NCBI GenBank assembly: GCA_934149405.1
Contig: CAKPEV010000001.1
Coordinates: 62,001-126,000 of the forward strand
Reading direction: 5' to 3'
Origin: an uncultured Clostridia bacterium
GTDB taxonomy: Bacteria; Bacillota; Clostridia; TANB77; UBA1234
DNA: 64,000 nucleotides
Each line of letters begins with the position of its first letter. Position 1 is the stretch's first letter. Under the pieces are notes generated by a model. That model was not told the DNA's origin. It ran no database searches and saw nothing but the letters and a program-made list of their open reading frames with translations. Position numbers and translations under genes: made by a program. This document shows positions 37,363 to 47,801 of this stretch, in pieces.

Positions 37363-39393
37363 TTATGCACTCTCTTCTTCTGCAACCTTTTTTCTGCCTC
37401 TTCTAGCCTTTGGCTTTGGTCTTATAAGAATCATATCTAATGTTTTTATAAAATCTTGCATTAATATAACCTTTATTGTTGGCACTTTTCCTCTTATATA
37501 TTCTTCCATTGTTTGTTTTAATAATCTTATGTTTCTTTCCTCATTTTCTATGTCTCTTACTTTTTCATATCTCGCCGTTATCAAATCTTTTAATAAAACA
37601 ACATCTTCATTTTCTAATAACAATATTCTTTCAAATAATGTGTTCATATTATAGTACTTCATTATAGGAACATCTAAATGTTCTTCTGCAAATATATCTG
37701 ATAACTTATCCATCTTGTCTGGAATCATTTCAAACATTTCCTTTGAAATCTCAATATATTCTTTCTCTTTCGTTTGAAGATTCAAGTTATTAAAATGTTC
37801 TAACATATATGTTATATTGTCGTCTGTATCAATCAAATTAGTGCCAGACATATATGCATCAATATCTTTACAATATTTAGACGTAGCTGCCGCAAGATTC
37901 ATTCCATTTACAAATGTCAATTTTAAATATTCTGAATCTATATCTATTAAATTCTTTTGAATAAAGAAATTAAATATAACATACAATTTAAAATATTCTG
38001 CTAATTGAAGTTTTCCAGCCTTAACGTCTTCTAAAGTTTCTGTTATAACTTTGTTAAACTCACTATCAGCAATCTTCCAATAATCCTCTGTCAAAAGTCT
38101 CTTATAGCTTGGCATCTGTTCTCTATTTTCTTGTGCAACTATAGTTTCCATATCATCTTTAAATGTTCTCATATCAAATATTCTTGTTCTTACATATTTC
38201 TCAACGAATTTAAAGAATCTATAATCTGTTTTAAATGTAAAATAATAATTATTATCAAATTCTTTTATATAAAATTGTCTATTATCCTTTAAGACCTTAG
38301 AAGCAACTAAAATTGTTTTATACTCTTCTAATGAATTAATATCTTTTAGTTTATCTTTTGTAACCTTACCAGCTTTTATTTCAAAAGATATTGCTATTGT
38401 AAATATCAATAGTGATTTTAAAACTATATCACTTATATCCGGATAATACTTTTTAGTTGTTTCAAATATTTTTTGGAAATCATTTAATGCATGTTTTAAT
38501 ATTCTTAAGTTTCTAGTTCCGCTTCTATTAAAAGTTTGTGTAATTAAATTAGAATTTCTTCTCAAAAATTGAATTAACGTTGGATTACTTTCATATCTCA
38601 TTAAAACTCCGTTTATTATATAAGTGAACTCCGGAATATACTCAAAAGTTTCTCCAATTAGTTTTTCTTTTATTCTTTCGTAATCATTTGCTTTATCGAA
38701 TATGTGCTCTATTTTATCTTCGATTAATTCTACCATAGGTTTATCTTCTTGTTCTTCTGCTAGTGAACTATCGGTTTCTTCGTTTTTATTTTCTGCTTTT
38801 ATTTTTCCTTCATGGCTTAAGATATATGTAGCAATAAATGTCTTCATTTCAACATTTGTGCTTTTCAATTTCTTAGAAAGTTCTTTTTCATTACAAATTA
38901 TTATTGTTTTCATATGGTCATGTTCAACGAAATTATTTATATATCCAAGTACATCTATTACATCCACATTTGCTCTCTCTAAGTCATCAAAGCAAAGTAC
39001 TTTATCGTCTATATCAAAAAACTTAGCATAATCTACTTTATCATTTGTTTGCATAAAGCCAAAAGAATTTGCCATGTCTATACCAGTTTTCACATACTCT
39101 GGAATGCTCGAAACATTACGCATATCTAATATCTTTTTTATAGACTTATTTAGATTTGGATTCATCTCTATAAATATTTTTTTACTTATATCATCTAAGT
39201 TAGAAATTCCGTACAATGACATATATATTGTTTTGTACCTTTTTCCATCTATTTCTGTTGACTCTATTTTATTTTTAACCTTATTGTTCCAAAAATAAGT
39301 TTTCCCACTTCCCCATTCGCCATTTATCATAATAGCATGGTCTGTATAAGGCTTTCTAACATAATCTAAAATACTTTCAACCAATTCATCCAT
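37363..39393 (-). CDS. KAP-family P-loop NTPase
   Basis: 676 residues. Walker A is GEWGSGKTYFW at residue 25 and Walker B is KVLCFDDLERANVDV near residue 125, with an IICNEKEL strand following. The rest is mostly helical with no clear membrane segment. The basic C-terminus ends KPKARRGRKKVAEEESA. KAP NTPases are often tied to membranes or phage defence, but its role here is not shown. It stands alone between spoVT and comF. AAAGG site. Confidence 0.75.
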   Translation of the reverse strand: MDELVESILDYVRKPYTDHAIMINGEWGSGKTYFWNNKVKNKIESTEIDGKRYKTIYMSLYGISNLDDISKKIFIEMNPNLNKSIKKILDMRNVSSIPEYVKTGIDMANSFGFMQTNDKVDYAKFFDIDDKVLCFDDLERANVDVIDVLGYINNFVEHDHMKTIIICNEKELSKKLKSTNVEMKTFIATYILSHEGKIKAENKNEETDSSLAEEQEDKPMVELIEDKIEHIFDKANDYERIKEKLIGETFEYIPEFTYIINGVLMRYESNPTLIQFLRRNSNLITQTFNRSGTRNLRILKHALNDFQKIFETTKKYYPDISDIVLKSLLIFTIAISFEIKAGKVTKDKLKDINSLEEYKTILVASKVLKDNRQFYIKEFDNNYYFTFKTDYRFFKFVEKYVRTRIFDMRTFKDDMETIVAQENREQMPSYKRLLTEDYWKIADSEFNKVITETLEDVKAGKLQLAEYFKLYVIFNFFIQKNLIDIDSEYLKLTFVNGMNLAAATSKYCKDIDAYMSGTNLIDTDDNITYMLEHFNNLNLQTKEKEYIEISKEMFEMIPDKMDKLSDIFAEEHLDVPIMKYYNMNTLFERILLLENEDVVLLKDLITARYEKVRDIENEERNIRLLKQTMEEYIRGKVPTIKVILMQDFIKTLDMILIRPKPKARRGRKKVAEEESA

Positions 39394-39427
39394 TTTTAAA
39401 ATCTTTTCCTTTCATTACAAATTTCTT

Positions 39428-40054
39428 TTATGCATAAGCAACTGTTACAGCTATAACTTTTTTAGCACCTGCTTTTTTCAAAGTTTTAGCACATTCATTT
39501 AACGTAGAACCTGTTGTACAAACATCATCTACAAGCAATATAACCTTTCCTTGTACTAGTTTTTCATTCTTGACTTTATATGCACCGAGTACATTGCTTT
39601 TTCTATCTCTTTCATGTAATTCGCTCTGTCTTTTATTATTCTTACTTTTTATTAATACGTTATTTAAAGATTTCTTAGCCAATATCTTTGCCATCTCATC
39701 AGTTATTATTTTACTTTGATTAAAGCCTCTCTCCATAAATCTTTTTAGACTTATTGGAACAGGAATAATATAATCAAACTCAAATTCTTTTATTCTCTGA
39801 CTAAGCAAATATGCAAATGTTTTTCCAATATATTTTCCATCTCTAAACTTGAATTTGCAAATCTGTTTTCTTATATTTCCCACGTATGAATATAAACTAA
39901 GAATTTCGTCATAGCCATCCGAATTACATTTGTTTAGATGCTTTTCTCTATAACATTTTAATATATTTAAACATTTTTCACAAGCATAAGTATTGGTTTT
40001 TATATTTTTTTCACATATTCCACAAACATTTGGATATATCAAATTAAAAAGCAT
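39428..40054 (-). CDS. comF: ComF-type phosphoribosyltransferase-like protein
   Basis: 208 residues. N-terminal cysteine motif (CGICEKNIKTNTYACEKC) and C-terminal phosphoribosyltransferase motif LLVDDVCTTGSTLNECAK. ComF proteins act in uptake of transforming DNA. Its AAGGAGG site lies inside the right arm of the terminator of the SLH gene upstream. Confidence 0.9.
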   Translation of the reverse strand: MLFNLIYPNVCGICEKNIKTNTYACEKCLNILKCYREKHLNKCNSDGYDEILSLYSYVGNIRKQICKFKFRDGKYIGKTFAYLLSQRIKEFEFDYIIPVPISLKRFMERGFNQSKIITDEMAKILAKKSLNNVLIKSKNNKRQSELHERDRKSNVLGAYKVKNEKLVQGKVILLVDDVCTTGSTLNECAKTLKKAGAKKVIAVTVAYA

Positions 40055-40095
40055 AAGGGGACCTCCTTAAAAATTATAATTAGGTCCCCTTTAAT
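40054..40095 (-). terminator. Terminator of the SLH gene at 40097, overlapping the comF ribosome binding site
   Basis: AAGGGGACCT pairs with AGGTCCCCTT. The strand read by comF has its GGAGG inside this structure, so transcripts reading through would hide the comF start. Confidence 0.75.
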
Positions 40096-40096
40096 T

Positions 40097-41749
40097 TTAT
40101 ATTTCTAAACTACGTATTATTTCATCAAATAAATAATCACCAAGTTCATCCATTACATCTTCATTTGCGGTCAATATCAAGTCATATAAATTATTTCCAA
40201 CAACTATATACAAAGAGTATATCATCTTATTCTCTGATGTTAGAATTTTAAATTTAACTGCATCATTACTGATTATTTTCATGTTTTCAGTTTTTACAAG
40301 CTCGCCATCTTTTCTTGCTATCTGTTTAAGCATAGCTTGTAGCTGATCAAAAGAATAATCTGACATATCTGTAACAGTATTTACTTGTATAAATAGTTTA
40401 AATGGCGCATCTCCACTATATATCTTCTTTGTGTTATATGAATCATCTACCCCCACATAGCCTGATCTATAAGTAAATTTCAAACTTAGTTTTCTATTTT
40501 GATATATCTCAAAATTTCTATCTGATATTTTTTCACCATCAATTAGTTTTAATGTAGTTAATACATTATCTACTAAATTATCTAATGTTATATTTCTAAA
40601 AAGTATTGTATAAACAGTATTATCTCTCTTTATTACTAAGTACTTATAATTCTCGCTCCTACTTAGTGGTTCATACAACAAATAAAACGCATTATTTATT
40701 GTTCCTCTTTCTGTAATTTTATAAGATCTATCAACATCCCTTATCTTTTTCTTTCCTATGCTTTCTATGCTTTTTAAATAATAATCGTCAGATTGTTCGA
40801 TATTCATTAAAAGCATATTGTTTTCGAAATAATCAATATCTTTTTCCTTCCAAGCCTCTATAATCTTAACTTGATTAGAAATTGAAAATTCTATTCCGTA
40901 TTCATCATTTTTGTATTGTTCTAATGTGTCTGATTCTCTTTCATATGCATATATCTTTTTGCCTTGAACATAAATTTTTTCTATGTCCATTTCTTCGCAT
41001 AAAATAAGATTTCCTTTTACTTCGACGTTCTTTAATGTTAATGTTTTACTGGTTCCAGCAGCGATTACTAAATTTCCATTAATAGTTAAATTGTTAAGCA
41101 CAACATTATCACCAGCAATTATTATATTTCCATCTACTTTCCCCGTATGCATTCCACCAACCGCAATAGTATTAAACATTCTACCAAGTAATGTAACAAA
41201 CTCCGAACGTGTAATATATGCTTTTGGTCTTATTGTTTCATCTTCATACCCCATAATATATTTATAATTAACAAATGTTGCAAAATAATCTTTTGACCAT
41301 TTTGATATTTCTTCTTCGTCTATATAGTTTTTTGCAAGTGTCGTATTACCAGAAACGTAAAATGCCCTTGAGAGCATTGTCACAACTTCTTCTCTTGTTA
41401 CGTATGATGTTGGTTTAACGTAACCATTTTCATCACCCATTATTACCCCAGTTTGAACTGATTTTCTTATTTCAGAACTATACCAACTTTGCCTATCTAA
41501 ATCTGGTATATACTTTAAAGATTCCTTTTGGGCACCAATTAGTCTATTAATTATCGTAGCAACTTCAGCCCTTGTCATATTTTTGTCTGGTCTGAAGGTA
41601 TTGTCCTCATAACCTTTTACAATATTTATTTGGCTTAATTTTTCTATTGAATCTTTTGCCCAGTGATTATCTACATCTGAAAAAGCATATACTGACGATG
41701 AAACTGTCAACATAGACATTAACATAATAGGAATAATCTTTTTTTTCAT
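40097..41749 (-). CDS. SLH-domain surface protein with beta-helix-like middle
   Basis: 550 residues from the ATG at 41749 (GGAGG site; signal peptide KIIPIMLMSMLTVSSSVYA). Three SLH motifs span residues 20-190 (DSIEKLSQINIVKGYEDNTFRP, KSVQTGVIMGDENGYVKP, FVNYKYIMGYEDETIRP). A short right-handed-repeat region (GNIIIAGDNVVLNNLTINGN) follows. A C-terminal alpha/beta part (about 270-550) has SKIEFSIS-type strands like the extracytoplasmic protein at 27645. Wall-anchored; function unknown. Confidence 0.8.
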   Translation of the reverse strand: MKKKIIPIMLMSMLTVSSSVYAFSDVDNHWAKDSIEKLSQINIVKGYEDNTFRPDKNMTRAEVATIINRLIGAQKESLKYIPDLDRQSWYSSEIRKSVQTGVIMGDENGYVKPTSYVTREEVVTMLSRAFYVSGNTTLAKNYIDEEEISKWSKDYFATFVNYKYIMGYEDETIRPKAYITRSEFVTLLGRMFNTIAVGGMHTGKVDGNIIIAGDNVVLNNLTINGNLVIAAGTSKTLTLKNVEVKGNLILCEEMDIEKIYVQGKKIYAYERESDTLEQYKNDEYGIEFSISNQVKIIEAWKEKDIDYFENNMLLMNIEQSDDYYLKSIESIGKKKIRDVDRSYKITERGTINNAFYLLYEPLSRSENYKYLVIKRDNTVYTILFRNITLDNLVDNVLTTLKLIDGEKISDRNFEIYQNRKLSLKFTYRSGYVGVDDSYNTKKIYSGDAPFKLFIQVNTVTDMSDYSFDQLQAMLKQIARKDGELVKTENMKIISNDAVKFKILTSENKMIYSLYIVVGNNLYDLILTANEDVMDELGDYLFDEIIRSLEI

Positions 41750-41785
41750 TTTTTCCTCCATATCTAATTAAAACTTACTTTTTTA

Positions 41786-43971
41786 CTAAATTTCTTCAAA
41801 GATTTTTTGGTATTTATTAATTTTATACACTAGTCCCGTATTTCTTACTTTTGTTTCATTATTATTTATCATATATTTTATCATATTTTCACGCCCAATT
41901 ATTATAAGCATTTTTTTAGCTCTCGTAACACCTGTATACAATAGATTTCTAGTATAAAGCATAGGTGGCCCACTCGTAATTGGCATTACTACAACAGGAA
42001 ATTCGCCACCCTGACTTTTATGTATTGTTATTGCATAAGCATGTTCCAATTCTTCTAAAACAGATGACTCATATCTTACAACTTTCTCATCATCAAATAT
42101 AACTTCTATATAGTCTTCCGTTATTTTATTTATAATACCTAAATCGCCGTTATAAACACCACTTCCATACGACTTTCCATCAATTCCTTCCCAATAAATA
42201 TCATAGTTGTTCTTTATTTGCATAACTTTGTCGCCTTCTCTAAAAATTATATTACCATACTCTTTTTCTCTTTTAAAATTACTTTTTGGATTTAATACTT
42301 TTTGGAGCTCAATATTTAAATTTCTAGTGCCGGCGTCGCCTTTTTTGGTTGGTGTTAAAACCTGTACGTCCTTTAGTATATCATATGTTCCGTATTTTGG
42401 GAAGTCTTGTCCCAATTAATTCTACAATTTGTGATAATATATTTGTCTCTCTTATAAAAAAGAAATCCCCATCTTTCATATTTAAATCGATGTCTTGACT
42501 GCCAGAATTTATTTTATGCGCATTCATAATAATTTGGCTTTCTGCAGCTTGTCTATATATTTCTGTAAGCTTTCTCGTTGATATCGCACCAGAATCAATC
42601 AAATCTTTTAGCACACTGCCAGGGCCTACAGAAGGCAACTGATCGCTATCTCCAATGAGAATAAGTCTCGTCTTTTCCTGCAAAGCCTTGCAAAGGTAAT
42701 TCATCAAAATTATATCCACCATAGACATTTCATCTACAATTACCACATCTTGTTTTATTCTAGTGACCTCATAATTTATGTTAACAGTTTCATCATCAAC
42801 TTTTCCGTAATTCCAAAAAACGATGCAATGTTTTTGCCTCTTCACCAGTTGTTTCAGTTATCCTTTTAGCAGCACGCCCTGTAGGGGCACAAAGTGCAAA
42901 TTCTGTTTCATCATATTTAAAAAGTTTTATAAGCATTTTTATTATTGTCGTTTTACCTGTACCTGGTCCACCTGTTATTATAGAAACTCTATTTTCAAAA
43001 ACGGATTTAACAGCTTCTTTTTGTTCCTTTGAAAGAGTTATATTTAGTTCTTTTTCAAATTCTGCTATTTTCTTGTCTAAATTTATATTGTTTTTGTTAT
43101 GTGCATTTGTAAGCATGAGTAGTTTTTTGGCAACAACTTCCTCTGCTAAATAATAATCACTTAAAAACGCATACCCATTTTCAAAATATACTTCTCTTGA
43201 ATAGCAAAGATTAGTAAATTCGTTTTCAACTAATTCTGGATATACATTCAAAATGTTTGCAACATACTCAATCAATTTTTCCTTTAATACACATGTGTTC
43301 CCATTCTTAGTGCTTTGACTCATTGCATATTTTATGCCACTTGAAATTCTGTGTGTAGACTCATGTTCAATACCGAGTGTAAGTGCCATTCTATCTATAT
43401 TTTTAAAATCAACCCCATATAAAAATTTAAGTAATATGTATGGGTTTTCTTTTATCTTTTCTATTGCTCCGATTCCAAGTTCTTTATATACCCTATTTGC
43501 ATTCGTTGTGCCAATTCCATATTGTTGCAAAAACATTACTATTTTCCACAATTCCCATACATTATTAAATTCATTTGAAATTTCATTTGCTTTGCTCTCG
43601 GTTATTCCTTTTATTTGTGAAAGCTTGCTTGGTTCATACTGTAGCACATATATTGTGTCCTCTCCAAATCTACTAACTATTTTTTTACTAGTCGCAGGTC
43701 CTATTCCCTTTATTATTCCACTCCCTAAATACTTTTCTATTTCTTGAGTAGTGTTCGGCATAGTTTTTTCAAAAGTATCTATCTTGAACTGTTCACCATA
43801 TGTAGCATGCTTTACAAAATTTCCTTGTGCAACAATTATATCTCCAATATTTATAAACGGCAAATAGCCAACCGCAGTTATTATTTCTTTTTCTAGTATT
43901 ATAGTACAGACGGTGTAACTATTCGATTCATTTGAATATATTATATCTTCAATCTGACCTTTTATCTCCAT
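41786..43971 (-). CDS. recD2: RecD2-type ATP-dependent DNA helicase, two +1 shifts at CGG
   Basis: About 727 residues if the C at 42807 and at 42392 are skipped, a normal RecD2 length. HhH region (GPATSKKIVSRFGEDT), Walker A ITGGPGTGKTTII, motif AKTLHRFLELG, Walker B VVIVDEMSMVD, motif III LILIGDSDQLPSVGPGSVL, then VQVLTPTKKGDAGTRNLN, HAYAITIHKSQGGEFPVV and LLYTGVTRAKKML. All helicase motifs are intact and lie in three consecutive frames. Without shifts only the first 391 residues would be made, lacking Walker B. It is a 5'-3' helicase acting in DNA repair. Confidence 0.85.
42389..42392 (-). other. Second putative +1 recoding site (CGGA) in recD2
   Basis: The upstream frame reads CCC AAA ATA CGG AAC ATA TGA. 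Without the C it reads ATA GGA ACA TAT GAT and continues into KDVQVLTP. Confidence 0.7.
42804..42807 (-). other. First putative +1 recoding site (CGGA) in recD2
   Basis: The upstream frame reads TTG GAA TTA CGG AAA AGT TGA. Without the C it reads TTG GAA TTA GGA AAA GTT, giving FLELGK, which matches the LLE-x-G segment that follows the conserved TLHR in this family. Confidence 0.75.
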
Positions 43972-44228
43972 ATTTTTTCCTTTCTTATATTACAATGCAA
44001 TTATATATTTATCTTGAAAGTTTAGCAATGAATTTTCTAAAAAAAGTACATATGTTCATAAGATGTCTCAATATGTATGCAAAAAAGTCAAGAATAAACT
44101 CATCAATAAAATTCAAAAAACCATATATTGAAAACGACCAAATAATTAAATCGATAAAAAAATTATACATCAAGATTCACTCCCTTAATGTATAATATGT
44201 AAAATAATTATTAAAGTGATTATTAGTT

Positions 44229-44741
44229 CTAGTCACCTATTTCAACTAATATATCTGCCAACCCTTTTACTATTCCAGACACTTCGCAACTAGAATCATA
44301 TATCGCTATAACAGTACCTGTATAAAAATTTATTATATAATTACTTTTCGCATCTTTAACACTTATTTCCGAATTAGAAAAACTTTTATCCGCTAATTTT
44401 TCGGCTGTTATGTAGTGATACTTGTATTTAGGACTTAGTGTTGAAATGTTAACTTCTATAATATGATTTATTTGTGTGCTAGAAAGAAAATCTTCAACTA
44501 AGTGTAGCATCTCCTCTGTTGCAACAGTATCTTCGCTAAGTGTAAGTTCATCCATTAGTAATCTTGTCTTTAATACAGAAGTGTATTCTACTACATCAGA
44601 CATTTCCTTTTTTTGATTTGAAATATAACTGTTTTTTATGCTATCAATAGAATAATATCCAGCAACGCTTATTAATATAATCATTACAATAATTGTTATG
44701 ACAAGATTCATTATTGTTATTCCATTTTCTCTTTTCAACAT
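44229..44741 (-). CDS. Pilin-like protein with N-terminal prepilin-type helix
   Basis: 170 residues. Short charged leader, then ENGITIMNLVITIIVMIILI, a prepilin-type N-terminal hydrophobic helix as in Clostridial pseudopilins. The remaining globular part has no recognised motif. A GGAGG site precedes the start. It is the last gene of a three-gene group of similar proteins. Confidence 0.65.
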   Translation of the reverse strand: MLKRENGITIMNLVITIIVMIILISVAGYYSIDSIKNSYISNQKKEMSDVVEYTSVLKTRLLMDELTLSEDTVATEEMLHLVEDFLSSTQINHIIEVNISTLSPKYKYHYITAEKLADKSFSNSEISVKDAKSNYIINFYTGTVIAIYDSSCEVSGIVKGLADILVEIGD

Positions 44742-44755
44742 ATCTTACCTCCATG

Positions 44756-45223
44756 TTAAGGATTTACTAGCTTTACACTTACAGGACCATAAACTTCGCA
44801 TTCGTTGTAGTCGACAACATAGTAATGTTCAATATCAAGGCTGTCGACGCCAAGCTTTTCTGCTTCTGTTCTTCCAACCAATCTATAATAATCAGCTGTT
44901 TCTGAAGAATAATTTTCAGATATTTGTGCAATCACATTGCTTATCTCTTGTGATCCCATATTCTCTATTGAACGTATATATTCAAACACCGTATCGCCAA
45001 TCTTTTCGCCAATTATAGGATACATCATAGGATTTCTTTCATAATTCGTCATTCGATCATTAACAGCATCTTTTAAATTTCGTATTTCATTTTCTATCCT
45101 TGTTGCATTAGTTTCGTCCACACTCTTCAAGCTAGAACTTATCGTAATCGTCAATACAATAAGCATGACAACAATTGTAATTACTAAAGTTATTAATGAA
45201 ACTCCTTTTTTATTCTTCAGCAT
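44756..45223 (-). CDS. Pilin-like protein with N-terminal prepilin-type helix
   Basis: 155 residues from the ATG at 45223 (AAAGGAG site). KNKKGVSLITLVITIVVMLI is a prepilin-like start with the conserved Gly before a hydrophobic helix. The C-terminal region is similar in size and composition to the downstream pilin-like protein (GRTEAEKLGVDSLDIEHYYV). Confidence 0.65.
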   Translation of the reverse strand: MLKNKKGVSLITLVITIVVMLIVLTITISSSLKSVDETNATRIENEIRNLKDAVNDRMTNYERNPMMYPIIGEKIGDTVFEYIRSIENMGSQEISNVIAQISENYSSETADYYRLVGRTEAEKLGVDSLDIEHYYVVDYNECEVYGPVSVKLVNP

Positions 45224-45275
45224 TTTTACTCCTTTCAATTACAAGAGCCGCCATATGGCGACTCATTGCAATTTA

Positions 45276-46871
45276 TTATATTTGCCACTTTAAATATGGC
45301 GTATCTTCTCTTTCAGTTATTCCCCATATATCAAAATTCCAATTTGCAAAAGTGCTACGTATTCTCATATCACTATAAGATTTACTGTCAAAGCTTAAAA
45401 CGAACGTACCACTCGCTCTATCACCAATATCTTTTAGGTTTTCTCCAGGTGCCAAATCTTTCTCCCAGAAACAATCTGCTAAACTAACTGTAGATGTTAC
45501 AGCTATGTCTGTATACCCTATACTTCCACCTGTTGTAGTGCCTTTTACTAAAATATCTAAAGTTGTATATAGTGCCTTAAATGATATATTTGCATCTTGA
45601 ATACTTGAAATAGAACCTATTAAGCCACCAGCATTTGTTACTGTTCCGTTAATAGCACCCTTTGCATACGAATTAGCAAAATCTAATTTATTATTTGTTA
45701 AAATTTGAATCTTACCAACTATTCCACCGATGTCTTTCATTCCATTAAGTGTTGTGTTTCCTGCAACTTCTTGAACATAAGTAGCAGAACTTACAGAAAC
45801 TGTTCCAACTACGCCACCAATTGAATCATTGCCACTTATTGTAGCTTTAGCACTACATCTAGTCAAAGTACCTGAATATAAAATTCCAACTACACCACCA
45901 ACTGATGAACTTCCATTTATTCTATCGACACTTACTTTACAATTTGAAATAGTGCCATTATTTTGAGATCCTACTAAACCACCAGTATAATTAGTTTGTC
46001 CAATTACCGTACCGCCTTTTATACTAACATGACTAATACTTCCGGCACCAACACCTGCTAATGTACCAACGTACTCTCCACCACCGATTGATACGTTTTC
46101 AAATGTCAAATTTGTGATTTTGGCAGTGCTTAACAGTTCTCCAAACAAACCAACATTTTTAGTTGAAGGTCTTGCAATCATCAAATTGCTTATCGTATAT
46201 CCTCTTCCGTCTAATGTTCCGCTGAAATTTGCTATTGGATTCCAACCTTCACCATATGCATATTGTGACATATCTATATTTCCAGAAAGCCTAAAGTATC
46301 CACTTGGATTTGCTCTAATCTTTTCTAAATCAGCTGCTGTTCTTATTATCTGTTTTGGCGAAGGTTTCATACCTTTTTCAATTAAAAGAATATCTTCCAT
46401 TGAGTAATACTTAGATTTTTGATAAACTACACCATTACAATTTATTACATCATATGTATCATAATTTACAATATAATATTCATTTGGCAAATTCAAAGCA
46501 TTTGTTAAATTACCAAGCATTTCTGGCGTTACGTAGTAATATCCGTACCTGTACTCTTCTGTTATTCCATTAGTTGTAATCGAATATGGTGAATCTTCCA
46601 AACTCAAGCCAACTAATTCTGTAGAAGTCGGATTTATTCTATATTCATTAGACTTGTTTTCTACCGCTGATTCCAAAACTTTTATATCCTGAATAATTTT
46701 GTTTCTTCTAACAGCATCCTTATCTCCAGAATATTTCACAATAACTGCAATAACTATCACAACTGCAACAACAGCAGACATAATAATTAATGTTTTTATC
46801 GCATTTCTACTTCTATTTACGACAAGTTCCTCTTCATTCTCATTAAAAACATTTTTTAGGTTAATCCCCAT
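45276..46871 (-). CDS. Membrane-anchored GLUG-repeat surface protein
   Basis: 531 residues. A hydrophobic segment near residue 28-48, then an alpha/beta part related to the two pilin-like proteins. From about residue 200 a series of GLUG-type units (GLFGELLSTAKITNLTFENV, YTGGLVGSQNNGTISNCKV, SVGGVVGILYSGTLTRCSA), which form beta-helices in surface adhesins. It starts the three-gene pilin-like operon (GGGG site). Confidence 0.75.
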   Translation of the reverse strand: MGINLKNVFNENEEELVVNRSRNAIKTLIIMSAVVAVVIVIAVIVKYSGDKDAVRRNKIIQDIKVLESAVENKSNEYRINPTSTELVGLSLEDSPYSITTNGITEEYRYGYYYVTPEMLGNLTNALNLPNEYYIVNYDTYDVINCNGVVYQKSKYYSMEDILLIEKGMKPSPKQIIRTAADLEKIRANPSGYFRLSGNIDMSQYAYGEGWNPIANFSGTLDGRGYTISNLMIARPSTKNVGLFGELLSTAKITNLTFENVSIGGGEYVGTLAGVGAGSISHVSIKGGTVIGQTNYTGGLVGSQNNGTISNCKVSVDRINGSSSVGGVVGILYSGTLTRCSAKATISGNDSIGGVVGTVSVSSATYVQEVAGNTTLNGMKDIGGIVGKIQILTNNKLDFANSYAKGAINGTVTNAGGLIGSISSIQDANISFKALYTTLDILVKGTTTGGSIGYTDIAVTSTVSLADCFWEKDLAPGENLKDIGDRASGTFVLSFDSKSYSDMRIRSTFANWNFDIWGITEREDTPYLKWQI

Positions 46872-47110
46872 ACTATAACCCCTTTCAAATAATCATTCTA
46901 ACCACTAACTTTAGATTACTATTTATGTACTTTTTTGTCAATAGAAAAAATATGATAAAAAATAAACAAAACGTTGTATTTCAAGCAATTTAGTTTTAAA
47001 TTAAGCTCATAATATTTATTCCACACTTTCCGGTAATATATCACTGAATAAAAGAATATAAAAAACAGCCAACGCACTTTTTGTACATTAGCTGTCCTTA
47101 GCATTCTATT

Positions 47111-47551
47111 TTATTTTAAAAATTCTCTTACAATATCATTTATAATTTTACTGTCAGCTCTACCTGCAGCTTTTGTTTTTGCCATTTGCATTACCTTTCC
47201 CATGTCTTTTATTGTTGTTGCTCCTGTCTCTTTGATACTTTCTTCAACTATTTTCCTAATTTCTTCCTCACTAAGCTCTTCTGGCAGATATCCTTTTAAT
47301 ATTGCAATTTCATCATTTATTTGCTTTATTAAATCTTCTCTACCGCTCTTTTCATAATCTGCAAGTGATTCTTTTCTCTTTTTAACTTCTTTTGCTATTA
47401 TTTCTAAAATTTGATCATCTAGCACCTCTTTTTGTGTATCTTTTTCGATTTGCAAAACAGCTGCTCTAACCATCATTACCGTATTTTTCTTTAATTCGTT
47501 TTTTTCTTTCATAGCATCTTTAAAATCTTGTAGTAACTTTTCTTTTAACAT
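47111..47551 (-). CDS. yqeY: YqeY/GatB-like protein
   Basis: 146 residues: VMMVRAAVLQIEKDTQ, LPEELSEEEIRKIVEE and GKVMQMAKTKAAGRADSK are typical of YqeY, a GatB-YqeY-domain protein often linked to tRNA-dependent amidotransfer or translation. It is just downstream of rpsU, as in many Firmicutes. Confidence 0.92.
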   Translation of the reverse strand: MLKEKLLQDFKDAMKEKNELKKNTVMMVRAAVLQIEKDTQKEVLDDQILEIIAKEVKKRKESLADYEKSGREDLIKQINDEIAILKGYLPEELSEEEIRKIVEESIKETGATTIKDMGKVMQMAKTKAAGRADSKIINDIVREFLK

Positions 47552-47582
47552 AAAATCACCCTTTCTTTAGGTACATATATAA

Positions 47583-47618
47583 TTTTAAAGGGTCACATTA
47601 TATTATGCGACCCTTTAA
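47583..47618 (-). terminator. Terminator of rpsU
   Basis: TTAAAGGGTC pairs with GACCCTTTAA; T residues follow on the minus strand. Confidence 0.8.
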
Positions 47619-47627
47619 TATGTATTA

Positions 47628-47801
47628 TTAAAACTTTCTCTTTCTAGCTGCTTCAGATTTTTTCTTTCTCTTTACACTAGGTTTTTCATAATGTTCTCTC
47701 TTTCTAACCTCTTGCAAAACTCCACTTCTAGCACAATCTCTCTTAAATCTTTTTAAAGCATTATCTATAGATTCATTATCTCTAATTTTTATTCCTGACA
47801 T
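47628..47801 (-). CDS. rpsU: Ribosomal protein bS21
   Basis: 57 residues: MSGIKIRDNESIDNALKRFK, then RDCARSGVLQEVRKREHYEK and a basic C-terminus. This matches bS21, the small-subunit protein near the anti-Shine-Dalgarno region. A GGAGGG site precedes the start. Confidence 0.95.
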   Translation of the reverse strand: MSGIKIRDNESIDNALKRFKRDCARSGVLQEVRKREHYEKPSVKRKKKSEAARKRKF

